A stretch of DNA of 47,177 nucleotides, from NCBI GenBank assembly GCA_045106685.1, contig JBGCFB010000210.1, positions 1 through 47,177 on the forward strand, written 5' to 3'. Shown here piece after piece: positions 1 through 8,355 of this stretch (positions are counted from its first letter, which is position 1; each line of letters starts with the position of its first letter). The notes beneath the pieces were generated by a model, which searched no databases, was not told the origin of the DNA, and saw only the letters and a program-made list of their open reading frames with translations. The DNA comes from JAUIGE01 sp045106685 (GTDB lineage Bacteria; Bacteroidota; Bacteroidia; J057). Position numbers and translations under genes: made by a program.

Positions 1-1
1 T

Positions 2-646
2 GGCACTTCAGGCATACTTCGTCTGCTGGGCGAAGCGAATGCACACAAACTCAGTCACGTCGTTATGCCCAACCGTCAAGCCGACGCCCTTGGTGAGACC
101 ATTGGAGATTGTCAATCTCAATGGCTGGATACCGTTCATCGCGGGAATACATTCACCGTGATAGGATTTAAGGACATCAACAAACTCATGCCGGTTTGGA
201 TACCTGTGCGTAGAGATAGTTTTGAATGGCACCCACCACAAGACTCTTGTTTGGAGTTGCCCTGGACAAGTAGAGTAGAAGGTTTTCTCTGCGAAGAGAT
301 TTCGCCTCAGCGTAAGTATGGCTTTAATCTCGATCTTTCCTGGCAATATTTCCAAAAAACAGAACGCAAGCTTTCAATTTCATGCCTGCTCAAGCACTCT
401 TCTCCTAAACCAGTCAGTAAGTTTATTGCGATTCTAAAAAAGCAAGAAGGCCAGGACTGGATCGCGGATTATCCACTGCTTGATTCTGCCTACTTCGATT
501 GGAAGCGCGACACATTCAACATTACGATTCCAGCATTTGACGTCTCACCACCAGCTGACACCAATCAGTCTATCGGTTGTTTTATCGTTAATGATAATCC
601 GACGGACACGCTGTGGATTCGCGATGCGAAGATGTGGCTTGAGTAG
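2..646 (+). CDS. Hypothetical protein, 5'-truncated by the window edge
   Basis: The reading frame is open from base 2 to a TAG at 644-646, so the start lies outside the window. About 214 codons are visible. I do not recognise the family. The visible part is soluble, with no membrane segment, and is rich in Trp, Asp and Pro. Its second half (phrases such as FNLDLSW and FNITIPAFDV) reads as alternating beta strands, so it may be an extracellular beta-sandwich tail of a longer protein. The first internal ATG at 65 is not needed as a start because the frame runs through it. The lipoprotein gene downstream begins 43 bases after the stop on the same strand. Confidence 0.6.
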   Translation, partial: GTSGILRLLGEANAHKLSHVVMPNRQADALGETIGDCQSQWLDTVHRGNTFTVIGFKDINKLMPVWIPVRRDSFEWHPPQDSCLELPWTSRVEGFLCEEISPQRKYGFNLDLSWQYFQKTERKLSISCLLKHSSPKPVSKFIAILKKQEGQDWIADYPLLDSAYFDWKRDTFNITIPAFDVSPPADTNQSIGCFIVNDNPTDTLWIRDAKMWLE

Positions 647-674
647 TAAAAATCGCAGAGCGATTTCTTTTCAT

Positions 675-682
675 TACCTTTG
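675..682 (+). promoter_or_regulatory. Possible Bacteroidota -7 box before the M28 gene
   Basis: TACCTTTG matches the TAnnTTTG -7 consensus exactly, but no TTTG lies 19-21 bases upstream. The box ends only 7 bases before the ATG at 690, which would make the transcript nearly leaderless. It could be chance. Confidence 0.3.
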
Positions 683-689
683 GTTTCTT

Positions 690-1691
690 ATGTTTCGACC
701 CATTTATATTCTGATAGTTTCGCTTTGCGTCATGGCTCTGACAGCTTGCGATGACAAGCCCGGTAAGACGAAAAATACTGGTAACACCACTGCGCCAACG
801 GTAAAGCCCGAGCCGGTAGCAGTGCCAGATTTTAGTGCCGACTCTGCATATGCATATATAGAGAAGCAACTTGATTTCGGGCCAAGGGCTCCTGGCACGA
901 GTGCACACCGTAAGTGTGGCGATTGGATCGTGGCAAAACTAAAAGGCTATGGCGCTACCGTTGTAGAACAAGAGGGCGAAGTAAATGCCTGGGACATTGA
1001 AGGAAACGAACTGACACTTCCGATGCGCAATATTATCGCAAGCTTCGCTCCGGAGAAGGGGAGAAGAGTTGTATTCTCAGCGCACTGGGATACTCGTCCC
1101 TTCGCAGATCAAGATAATGAACGACAAAAGCAGCCAATCCCAGGAGCTAATGACGGCGGTAGTGGAGTAGCAGTATTGTTAGAAATGGCGAGTCACTTCA
1201 GTAAGCAAAACCCTAAGGTTGGGGTTGATCTTTTCTTTTGGGATGTAGAAGACCACGGTAATCCCTATGTCGAAAATTCGTACTGCCTGGGTACGCAATA
1301 TTGGGGACGCTCACCGCATAAGCCCGGCTATAAAGCACTCTATGGCATTAATCTCGATATGGTAGGTGCCAAAGGAGCTACGTTTTTGTTGGAAGGGCAT
1401 TCGCTTAGAATTGGAAAATCCCTTCTTGAAAAAGTATGGAAACGCGGAATTGAACTCGGCTATCAGCGTCAGTTTACCTACGTACCAGCAGGCGCAATTA
1501 CAGATGATCATTATTATATGAATCTCGCCATGGGCATTCCGGTTATCGATATCATAGACATGCGCCCAAACAGCGGGCAAACCTTCTTTGGAGGTTGGCA
1601 CACCCACCAGGATGATATCCACATGATTGATAGAGTCACGCTCAAGGCGGTAGGTCAGACCATGCTTCACATTGCATACGAGGAGGAATAG
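690..1691 (+). CDS. M28-family lipoprotein, probable glutaminyl-peptide cyclotransferase
   Basis: The 333-residue product begins with a lipoprotein signal whose lipobox is LTAC, so Cys20 would be lipidated and the enzyme would sit at an envelope membrane facing the periplasm. The M28 zinc-hydrolase fold is visible in order: SAHWDTRP, GANDGGSG (Asp ligand), FWDVEDHG (acidic pair), LDMVGA, and WHTHQDD (C-terminal His ligand). The VED pair, instead of the EE pair of aminopeptidases, resembles bacterial type II glutaminyl cyclases, which convert N-terminal Gln to pyroglutamate. The ATG at 690 was chosen because it gives a clean lipoprotein signal; the longer frame from 480 overlaps the previous gene. 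The permease gene starts 6 bases downstream. An aminopeptidase role is the main alternative. Confidence 0.85.
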   Translation: MFRPIYILIVSLCVMALTACDDKPGKTKNTGNTTAPTVKPEPVAVPDFSADSAYAYIEKQLDFGPRAPGTSAHRKCGDWIVAKLKGYGATVVEQEGEVNAWDIEGNELTLPMRNIIASFAPEKGRRVVFSAHWDTRPFADQDNERQKQPIPGANDGGSGVAVLLEMASHFSKQNPKVGVDLFFWDVEDHGNPYVENSYCLGTQYWGRSPHKPGYKALYGINLDMVGAKGATFLLEGHSLRIGKSLLEKVWKRGIELGYQRQFTYVPAGAITDDHYYMNLAMGIPVIDIIDMRPNSGQTFFGGWHTHQDDIHMIDRVTLKAVGQTMLHIAYEEE

Positions 1692-1697
1692 ACCTCA

Positions 1698-2762
1698 GTG
1701 GCTACTCCATCACAAATAGCCTGGCAAAAATTGCGTCGCAATAAACTTGCGATGGCGGGCCTTATCTATATTGTGATCTGCGTGCTGGCAGCCATCTTTG
1801 CCTACCCGCTGGCCACAGACGATAGCCCACAGGCCAACGATCAAATTCTGAGCCTCCGCAAATTACCGCCAGGAACCTGTGTCGATATACTTCGCTTGCC
1901 TCAAGGGCAAGCCCCTGAAAGCAGCGCATTCGCCTGGCTGACAGGTTGGCCTCGTCGCGACAAGCCTTTGGCGCTCGCGCCAGGTACCACTCCAATAGAA
2001 CAAGGCTCATTCCTCGAATATACCCTTTGGTCAGGTGAGAAAGTCCAGCGCAAACGCAGTGATTTTGGTACGAATCCAGAAATAGAAAAGCGCTGTTTTA
2101 CGCTCGGAAGCGACGGTTACGGACGTGATCTGTGGAGTCGATTATTACTCGGTGCACGCGTGAGTCTTGCCGTAGGCGCCTTAAGTGTATTGCTGAGTTT
2201 GGCGATCGGGCTGACCTTAGGATTAGCTGCTGGTTACCTGGGTGGCTGGGTAGATCGTGTCGTGATGTGGTTCCTCTCAGTAATGTGGTCATTGCCGACC
2301 TTGCTGTTGGCGATGGCGCTTAGCTTCGTCATGGGTGGAGGATTCTGGCAATTGTTTGTGGCAATAGGCTTGAGCATGTGGGTGGAGCCTGCGCGCATGG
2401 TGCGCGGCGAAGCGCTTGCGGTGCGTAAACTTCCTTTCGCGGAAGCTGCCGAAGCACTCGGTTACGGCAAGTGGCGCATCATGTGGAAACACGTTCTCCC
2501 CAACGTATTTAATCCGCTCATCATCGTGGCGGTTGCCAATTTTGGAACAGCAGTGCTGATCGAATCGGGCCTCAGCTTTCTGGGCATCGGTGTCGCTCCT
2601 CCAACTCCGAGTTGGGGCCGCATGATCTATGAGGGCTATCAGTTTATTATGTTCGAAAATGGCGTTTGGCTGGCGCTCTTTCCTGGCCTTGCGCTTATTC
2701 TACTCGTGGTCAGTATCAATGTCCTCGGCATCGGATTGCGCGATGCGCTCGCGGAGCGGTAA
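1698..2762 (+). CDS. OppC/DppC-type ABC transporter permease
   Basis: This 354-residue inner-membrane protein would form half of the channel of a peptide or nickel ABC importer. It has one N-terminal membrane segment (about residues 18-38) and a periplasmic stretch of about 100 residues. A BPD_transp_1 region follows with about five more segments. The ATPase-docking EAA loop is clear (EAAEALGYGKWRIMWKHVLPN region, near residue 250). GTG at 1698 is the first start after the M28 stop at 1691, with AGGAGG about 11 bases upstream. The usual partners (OppB permease, two ATPases, binding protein) are absent from the window, so it must assemble with products of other loci, or the partners lie upstream of the window. 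The exact substrate is unknown. Confidence 0.88.
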   Translation: MATPSQIAWQKLRRNKLAMAGLIYIVICVLAAIFAYPLATDDSPQANDQILSLRKLPPGTCVDILRLPQGQAPESSAFAWLTGWPRRDKPLALAPGTTPIEQGSFLEYTLWSGEKVQRKRSDFGTNPEIEKRCFTLGSDGYGRDLWSRLLLGARVSLAVGALSVLLSLAIGLTLGLAAGYLGGWVDRVVMWFLSVMWSLPTLLLAMALSFVMGGGFWQLFVAIGLSMWVEPARMVRGEALAVRKLPFAEAAEALGYGKWRIMWKHVLPNVFNPLIIVAVANFGTAVLIESGLSFLGIGVAPPTPSWGRMIYEGYQFIMFENGVWLALFPGLALILLVVSINVLGIGLRDALAER

Positions 2763-2785
2763 GCCATTTTCATAGGAATATTCTT

Positions 2786-2836
2786 CATTAGGTCATTCGT
2801 CATTTAATCATGAACAATGATCTAATGATAAATGAA
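2786..2836. repeat. Dyad of three TCATT / three AATGA words
   Basis: TCATT occurs at 2786, 2794 and 2801, and its complement AATGA at 2817, 2825 and 2832. The words are placed symmetrically around about 2811. It lies in the gap between the permease and protease genes and belongs to the same architectural class as the other intergenic word-dyads in this window. Confidence 0.6.
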
Positions 2837-2963
2837 AGAAGGATAAAATTGCTACACTTATAAAACCAGTCCGCGCACTTATAAATCGGGCAAGCGGCTA
2901 AGTATTGGGATGGCAACCTTTGAGACTCAATTATATACTCAAAGCAATCCTAATCCCAATTGT

Positions 2964-5900
2964 ATGAACTACCCCACGCCCTTCTCAAGTAAGGCCATTT
3001 TACTATTCTCATCTGTAAAGCTCCTCAGTCTATGCCTGTTGCTAGGCTGGGGTTCACTTTTTGCCCAGCAAGCTGATGAAGCTCCCAAGGGTGATATGCG
3101 TGTGATCACCTTTGACAATCTGCCAGCAGCCAGTGAAGCGCTCCGCCTTAGTGCTGATGTTCTCGAAATTCAGGAAACTGATGACCTTATTTTAAGCAAA
3201 ACCTTTACCGATCGCCTGGGCTACACCCACGATCGCATGCAGCAGTACTATCAAGGTATTAAGGTTGAAAATGCCGTTTGGACCATTCACCAAAAGCAAG
3301 GCCGCATCACCTCCATGAGCGGAAATGCCAAAGCACTGGGACAGGTCACCACATTTGCCTCGATCACAGAAGAAAACGCGCTGCAAGCTGCGCTCGACCA
3401 CGCTCAGGGAAAGCGTTATATGTGGCAGCATTTTGGTCATCGTCATATGTATCCAAAAGCCGAAAAGGTCATTTATAAAGGCCCTGAAGGAAAAATGGAA
3501 CCACGGCTTTGTTACAAATTTGATATCTATGCTACAGAGCCTTTATATCGTGCTGATGTCTACATCGATGCGATGACGGGCAATTTTATAGGAGAAAATC
3601 AAAAAATCCACCACGCCAATGTAGCCGCTTCTGGAGCGACATTGTACAACGGAATCCGAAATTTTACCGCTGATTCATACAATGGATCATACCGCCTTCG
3701 CCAGACCAGTAGCGGAAGTGGCGTTCGTACTTATAGTCTCAACAATGGCGTCAGCTATGGAAATGCGAGCGACGTTACGAGCAGTACCACCAATTTTACA
3801 TCCAATCCTACCGCAGTACAGGCACACTGGGCTTCCGAGCAGGTGTACGACTATTTTTTACAAGACCACAGCCGCAACTCATACGATGGCAATGGAAGCG
3901 TTTTGCAGTCATATGTAAACTACGGAACCAACTATGTCAATGCATTTTGGGACGGTGTGCGCATGACCTATGGAGATGGAAATGGCTCAACCTATGGACC
4001 TCTGGTTTCCATTGATATTGTAGGGCATGAGATCGCACACGGCGTTACGCAGAACTCTGCAAACCTGGTGTATATGAATCAGTCGGGTGCGCTAAATGAG
4101 TCCTTCTCAGATATTTTTGGAGAGTGTATTGAAAAATTTGCCACCGGAACGAACGACTGGCTCATGGGTGATGACATCACATTGGGCAATACGCAGCCGC
4201 TTCGTAGTATGTCAAATCCCAATGCGCGTAACCATCCTGATACCTATTATGGAACACACTGGTATACCGGTGCAGGCGACAACGGAGGCGTGCATTATAA
4301 CTCTGGTGTGCAGAATAAGTGGTTTTATATTTTGGTAAATGGGGAGTCTGGTACCAATGACATTAATGATGCATACAATGTTACTGGAATCGGTATGGAC
4401 AAAGCTGCGGATATCGCTTACCGCAATCTGACCGTGTATCTGACACCCAATTCCAATTATTATGATGCGCGCCTGGGTGCTATCGAATCTGCGATTAACT
4501 TATTCGGTGCCAATTCTGCCGAAGTTATCGCCACGACCAATGCCTGGTATGCTGTAGGCATCGGAGATGAGTACGGGGTGACTTCATTCTGTAATTCTCG
4601 CGGCTTGAATACATCGCGCATTTGGATTGATAATGTCGGTGTCAACAGTACCAATTACCCATCTGGAACGCAAACATTGGGTTATCAGGATTATACCAAT
4701 AATACGTTTTCTGCTTTGGCAGGAGCGGCTGCCAGTCTGAACCTCAGTTCAGGAAATGCGAGCAATTATGCTACCTATGGCCGTTTTTGGAAGGTGTGGA
4801 TTGATTATAATAACGATGGAGACTTTGAAGATCCGGGAGAAGAGGTATATGCCAATACGGCTTCCAGCCCGTCGGTTTCCAATGCCATCATCAATGTTCC
4901 TGTGAATGTGAGCGGCTCGGCGCGCATGCGCGTGAGCATGTCCAGTAATCCGAATTTCGGTCCATGCAGCATGCACAGCTATGGCGAAGTCGAGGATTAT
5001 ACCATCGTATTTACCAGCGTAACCGCTTGCCCCAATAACCAGGCACCGACCATCAGTACGACCGTTTCCGGAACCTATTTTCATGTAACTGATCCTGTCA
5101 CCATTTCTGCTATCGCTTCTGATCCTGATGGCACTGTCCAACTCGTAGTATTCTACTCGGGCAATACCGTGATCGGCGTAGACAATTCCGCTCCCTTTAG
5201 CATGACCACAACTTCACTTCCCGGAGCCAATCATTATATATATGCAGTAGCCTACGATAATTGTAATGACACCGCCCACTCCAACGGCACCTATGTTTTT
5301 GTACTGGACCCTTGCGCAGGGAATATTCAGCCTTCTGTTTCAGTTGCTGTTAATGATCCGATAATCGACGCCGGACTAGGCGAAACGCTCATCGTAACTG
5401 CTAATGCTTCTGATACCGATGGCACCGTGGATCGGGTAGTGCTACTCGTAAGCGGCCAACTCCTGAGCGATTTTAGTGCTCCGCCATATCAGTGGTCTGG
5501 GCAACCCCAGTTTGCAGGTACTTGGGATATATGGGCTATCGCATTTGACGATTGTGGAGACACCACCTGGTCCAACACCATTACGATTACCGTTACGCAT
5601 CCATGTGAGGGCAATCGTAACCCTTATGTAGGACGTAATGTGTCGGCCAGCACCTTGACTCAAGGTCAACCATTGACCATTAATGCATTTCCTAACGACC
5701 CCGACGGGAACCTCAAGGATGTCGAGTTTCTCGTGAATAATGTGGTCGTATTTACGGATGATACGCCGCCTTACACACATACCACAACTAATCTTGTCCT
5801 GGGCGGGAATGGCATCCGCGTGCGCGCAACCGACTCTTGCGGCGCTTCGCAACTTACTGGTGCGCTCACCGTCGTGGTGAATCCTGCACCATGCTCCAAT

Positions 5901-7901
5901 AATCAGGCTCCGACGGTAAACCTCAACCTTTCGACCACCTTCGCCGATGCGCAGCAAGGCGACTCAGTCGTGTTCGACATCAGCGCTTCAGATGCCGATG
6001 GCACGATTACCGAAATCGTGTTTTTGGCAGACGGGAATATTGTAGACATAAGCACAGGAGCCGCTATTCGCAATGTGGTCTATCCGATATTTCCAGGTGT
6101 GTACGAAGCCTCCGCTTTCGCTGTCGATAACTGTGGTGATACGACCCATGCGACACCCGTCGATCTGACAGTAGTGAACGCATGTTATGGTTTGCCTGGC
6201 CCTTCAGGCTCTTTGGCACCCACCCAAAACCCAATCAATATCAATCAAACGGTCACCTTCAACGCCTTTGCTACTGATCCTAATAATGACCTGAATCGAG
6301 TCGAGTTTCATGTGGGCGGTCAAATTGTGCATACCGATTATGCCGCACCTTATACGCACAGTATGAGCTTCGCAACGGCAGGGCAGTACACGATCGAAAT
6401 ATGGATCTATGATGATTGTGGATCGGGCTTTAAGCCGGGCGCTACCTTTTTGACAGTGAACAATAATACGACCTGCAATGTGTCTGTCGATAGTGAGGAC
6501 TTCGAAAGTGGTTGGGGAATCTGGATTGATGGTGGTGCTGACGCCATGCTCAGAACCAACGGAGCATTTGCTAACAGTGGTGTGCAAAGTGCTGGTATTC
6601 AGGATAATACAAGTACTTCTGTTATCACGACTGTGCCGCTTAATCTCATTACATTCACCGAGCTTACCGTGGCATTCAGCTACTATGCTGTGAGTATGGA
6701 TAATGCGAATGAGGACTTCTGGTTGCAAATTTCGACCGACGGTGGAAGCACCTATACGACTGTGGAGGAATGGAATGAGAGTGATGAATTTGTCAATAAT
6801 GTCCGCTACAATGATCAGGTGACGATCCAGGGCCCGTTCCCTGCCGATACGCGCATCCGCTTCCGCTGTGATGCCTCCGGCAATGGCGACGATGTCTACC
6901 TCGACGATATCGTCTTGACAGGATGTAGCTGGGGTTCTGAACCCTGTCGCGTGTTCGGTGATAGCGACGGTGATGCGATCTGCGATCCGTTTGATAGTTG
7001 TCCGAATCTCGATAACAGTCTTATCGGTTTGCCGTGTGATGACGGAGATGCGAATACGACGGGTGATGTGTGGGGACAAAATTGCGCTTGCGCTGGTGTT
7101 CCGGCAGGCTGCGGTATCGTCATCGATGCGGAGGATTTTGAGGGCGGATTTGGTGACTGGAATGATGGAGGCGCTGATTGTATTCGTGCCAATAATGCGG
7201 CTTTCGCCAACAGCGGTACATACAGTATCAACCTGCAGGATGATGGCGCAACTGCGAATATGACCACTGACCTGTTTGACCTGAGTGCTTACAATGAAGT
7301 GACAGTCGCCTTCAGCTATTTCACAGTAAGTATGGACAATAGCAACGAGGATTTTTGGTTGCAAATATCGCTTGACGGTGGCGCAACCTTCACGACTGTG
7401 GAGGAGTGGAATCTGAATGATGAATTTGTAAACAACACGCGCTATAATGATCAGGTCGTATTGCAGGGGCCGTTTTCTGCGAATGCAAAATTCCGCTTCC
7501 GCTGTGATGCCTCTGGTAATGCTGACGATGTCTACATCGACGATGTGTTGATTACCGGCTGTCAGGGAAGTTCCTTCAATTTTGGAATTATGGGAGAAGG
7601 CCCGGCAAGTAACACCCAAGGTGGCGACCAGCTTAGTGAAATCACTATTCCTGAATCTACGATATCAGTGTTCCCTAATCCATTTTCCGATGTGCTCAAT
7701 ATCGTGCTGGATAAAGGACATGGCTATGACCGAATTGTCCTGATGGATATTCAAGGGAAGGTCATCGATACAAAACATATAGGCGAAGCCACCCGCGAAG
7801 TCCGCTGGGACATCCAGGATATTGCCGCAGGAGTCTACAATCTGCGCCTCACTGGAAAGGGCGAAGCCACGACGAAACGTTTGGTGAAAACGACGGATTA
7901 A
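2964..7901 (+). CDS. Secreted M4 (thermolysin-family) metalloprotease with Ig-like domains and T9SS sorting domain
   Basis: The 1645-residue product has a signal peptide ending SLFA before Gln35, then an FTP/PepSY propeptide (about 60-205). The M4 catalytic domain (about 210-560) has HEIAH at 354-358 and GALNESFSD with Glu378, 24 residues after the first His as in thermolysin. A GEVEDY domain ends near residue 680, followed by about five Ig-like modules that begin with NQAP/NRNP-type linkers (690-1170). Two near-identical 151-residue modules (1171-1321 and 1383-1533) flank a Cys/Asp-rich thrombospondin-3-like linker. The C-terminus (from about 1563, VFPNPFSD to RLVKTTD) is a T9SS type A sorting domain, so it is exported through the outer membrane and probably anchored. 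ATG 2964 was preferred to 2910 because it starts directly at the signal peptide. Confidence 0.93.
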   Translation: MNYPTPFSSKAILLFSSVKLLSLCLLLGWGSLFAQQADEAPKGDMRVITFDNLPAASEALRLSADVLEIQETDDLILSKTFTDRLGYTHDRMQQYYQGIKVENAVWTIHQKQGRITSMSGNAKALGQVTTFASITEENALQAALDHAQGKRYMWQHFGHRHMYPKAEKVIYKGPEGKMEPRLCYKFDIYATEPLYRADVYIDAMTGNFIGENQKIHHANVAASGATLYNGIRNFTADSYNGSYRLRQTSSGSGVRTYSLNNGVSYGNASDVTSSTTNFTSNPTAVQAHWASEQVYDYFLQDHSRNSYDGNGSVLQSYVNYGTNYVNAFWDGVRMTYGDGNGSTYGPLVSIDIVGHEIAHGVTQNSANLVYMNQSGALNESFSDIFGECIEKFATGTNDWLMGDDITLGNTQPLRSMSNPNARNHPDTYYGTHWYTGAGDNGGVHYNSGVQNKWFYILVNGESGTNDINDAYNVTGIGMDKAADIAYRNLTVYLTPNSNYYDARLGAIESAINLFGANSAEVIATTNAWYAVGIGDEYGVTSFCNSRGLNTSRIWIDNVGVNSTNYPSGTQTLGYQDYTNNTFSALAGAAASLNLSSGNASNYATYGRFWKVWIDYNNDGDFEDPGEEVYANTASSPSVSNAIINVPVNVSGSARMRVSMSSNPNFGPCSMHSYGEVEDYTIVFTSVTACPNNQAPTISTTVSGTYFHVTDPVTISAIASDPDGTVQLVVFYSGNTVIGVDNSAPFSMTTTSLPGANHYIYAVAYDNCNDTAHSNGTYVFVLDPCAGNIQPSVSVAVNDPIIDAGLGETLIVTANASDTDGTVDRVVLLVSGQLLSDFSAPPYQWSGQPQFAGTWDIWAIAFDDCGDTTWSNTITITVTHPCEGNRNPYVGRNVSASTLTQGQPLTINAFPNDPDGNLKDVEFLVNNVVVFTDDTPPYTHTTTNLVLGGNGIRVRATDSCGASQLTGALTVVVNPAPCSNNQAPTVNLNLSTTFADAQQGDSVVFDISASDADGTITEIVFLADGNIVDISTGAAIRNVVYPIFPGVYEASAFAVDNCGDTTHATPVDLTVVNACYGLPGPSGSLAPTQNPININQTVTFNAFATDPNNDLNRVEFHVGGQIVHTDYAAPYTHSMSFATAGQYTIEIWIYDDCGSGFKPGATFLTVNNNTTCNVSVDSEDFESGWGIWIDGGADAMLRTNGAFANSGVQSAGIQDNTSTSVITTVPLNLITFTELTVAFSYYAVSMDNANEDFWLQISTDGGSTYTTVEEWNESDEFVNNVRYNDQVTIQGPFPADTRIRFRCDASGNGDDVYLDDIVLTGCSWGSEPCRVFGDSDGDAICDPFDSCPNLDNSLIGLPCDDGDANTTGDVWGQNCACAGVPAGCGIVIDAEDFEGGFGDWNDGGADCIRANNAAFANSGTYSINLQDDGATANMTTDLFDLSAYNEVTVAFSYFTVSMDNSNEDFWLQISLDGGATFTTVEEWNLNDEFVNNTRYNDQVVLQGPFSANAKFRFRCDASGNADDVYIDDVLITGCQGSSFNFGIMGEGPASNTQGGDQLSEITIPESTISVFPNPFSDVLNIVLDKGHGYDRIVLMDIQGKVIDTKHIGEATREVRWDIQDIAAGVYNLRLTGKGEATTKRLVKTTD
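6474..6926 (+). repeat. Internal coding duplication, copy A (151 codons)
   Basis: First copy of a beta-rich module in the M4 protease. Shared phrases with copy B include NEDFWLQIS, TTVEEWN, RYNDQV, FRFRCDASGN-type and DDVY-DD. It begins and ends on Cys codons. Confidence 0.85.
7110..7562 (+). repeat. Internal coding duplication, copy B (151 codons)
   Basis: Second copy, exactly the same length as copy A and also bounded by Cys codons. The nucleotide sequences have drifted much more than the protein, so the duplication is old and under protein-level selection. Confidence 0.85.
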
Positions 7902-7921
7902 CACAGCGTGTAGTAGGGGAC

Positions 7922-7955
7922 CTCACGAGCCTATGTGCTTGTGGGGTCCAATCTT
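7922..7955 (+). repeat. 34-bp direct repeat, copy 1
   Basis: Bases 7922-7955 are identical to 8119-8152 (the core is CTCACGAGCCTATGTGCTTG followed by TGGGGTCCAATCTT). The copy lies 20 bases after the protease stop codon. Confidence 0.8.
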
Positions 7956-7960
7956 AAAAA

Positions 7961-8097
7961 AACTCGCTACTTGATACTCGATCCTTGATACTAAACCCAA
8001 AATGTCTACATCGGCATTTTATCTCAGAGCTACCCTCGCTCGAAATAGTTGAAAAACACACGAGAGTAGCGAATATCGAGCAGCAAGTATCAAGTGG
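7961..8097. repeat. Intergenic word-dyad containing the 12-mer TCGATCCTTGAT
   Basis: The left side carries ACTCGCTACTTGATACT and TCGATCCTTGAT (7978-7989). The right side carries the inverse-type words GAGTAGCG, TATCGAG and AGTATCAAGT. This imperfect dyad lies between the two copies of the 34-bp direct repeat. The 12-mer recurs at 45663 and, inverted, at 23471. Confidence 0.55.
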
Positions 8098-8118
8098 TAA
8101 AAGGTATCCTGTGGTTTA

Positions 8119-8152
8119 CTCACGAGCCTATGTGCTTGTGGGGTCCAATCTT
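8119..8152 (+). repeat. 34-bp direct repeat, copy 2
   Basis: Identical to 7922-7955. Together with copy 1 it brackets the dyad at 7961-8097. The whole gap 7902-8355 holds no convincing gene. Confidence 0.8.
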
Positions 8153-8180
8153 TAGATGTATATCTACTTCGTAAATAGTT

Positions 8181-8254
8181 AATCGCTAATCTGCAATCGT
8201 CATTCCTCTTTGTAAACAAGCCAATTGCAGATTGCAGAATGATGATTAGCGATT
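8181..8254. repeat. Intergenic dyad AATCGCTAAT ... ATTAGCGATT
   Basis: A perfect 10-bp inverted pair (8181-8190 and 8245-8254) encloses a second inverted pair, CTGCAATC at 8191-8198 and GATTGCAG at 8230-8237. The word AATTGCAGAT at 8223 recurs at 47022 and, inverted, at 23539. Confidence 0.6.
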
Positions 8255-8313
8255 GGAGAAGTCTACTCTGTCTATGACCAAAACTGATTTTAACATGTAC
8301 ATTCGTTTTACCT

Positions 8314-8352
8314 ATCAGGTCTTCTTTCACGAGACCTGATTCTGCTTTTTTT
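8314..8352 (+). terminator. Intrinsic-terminator-type hairpin abutting the kinase start codon
   Basis: ATCAGGTCT (8314-8322) and AGACCTGAT (8332-8340) form a perfect 9-bp stem with a 9-base loop. It is followed by TCTGC and seven T residues ending at 8352, only 3 bases before the ATG at 8356. It could end leftover transcription from the protease gene or act as a leader attenuator of the kinase operon. Confidence 0.65.
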
Positions 8353-8355
8353 AAT

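Noticed and set aside
480..689. Upstream extension of the M28 gene to an ATG at 480
   Set aside because: It would overlap the preceding gene by 167 bases and bury the lipoprotein signal inside the protein.
6204..7619. 471-codon open frame on the minus strand inside the M4 protease gene
   Set aside because: It is the mirror frame of a repetitive Asp/Thr-rich coding region. The plus-strand frame has clear domains, and the minus-strand product resembles nothing.
7922..8152. 34-bp direct repeats as attachment sites or insertion-sequence ends
   Set aside because: Only about 160 bases lie between them, with no transposase or integrase, and no target duplication is visible.
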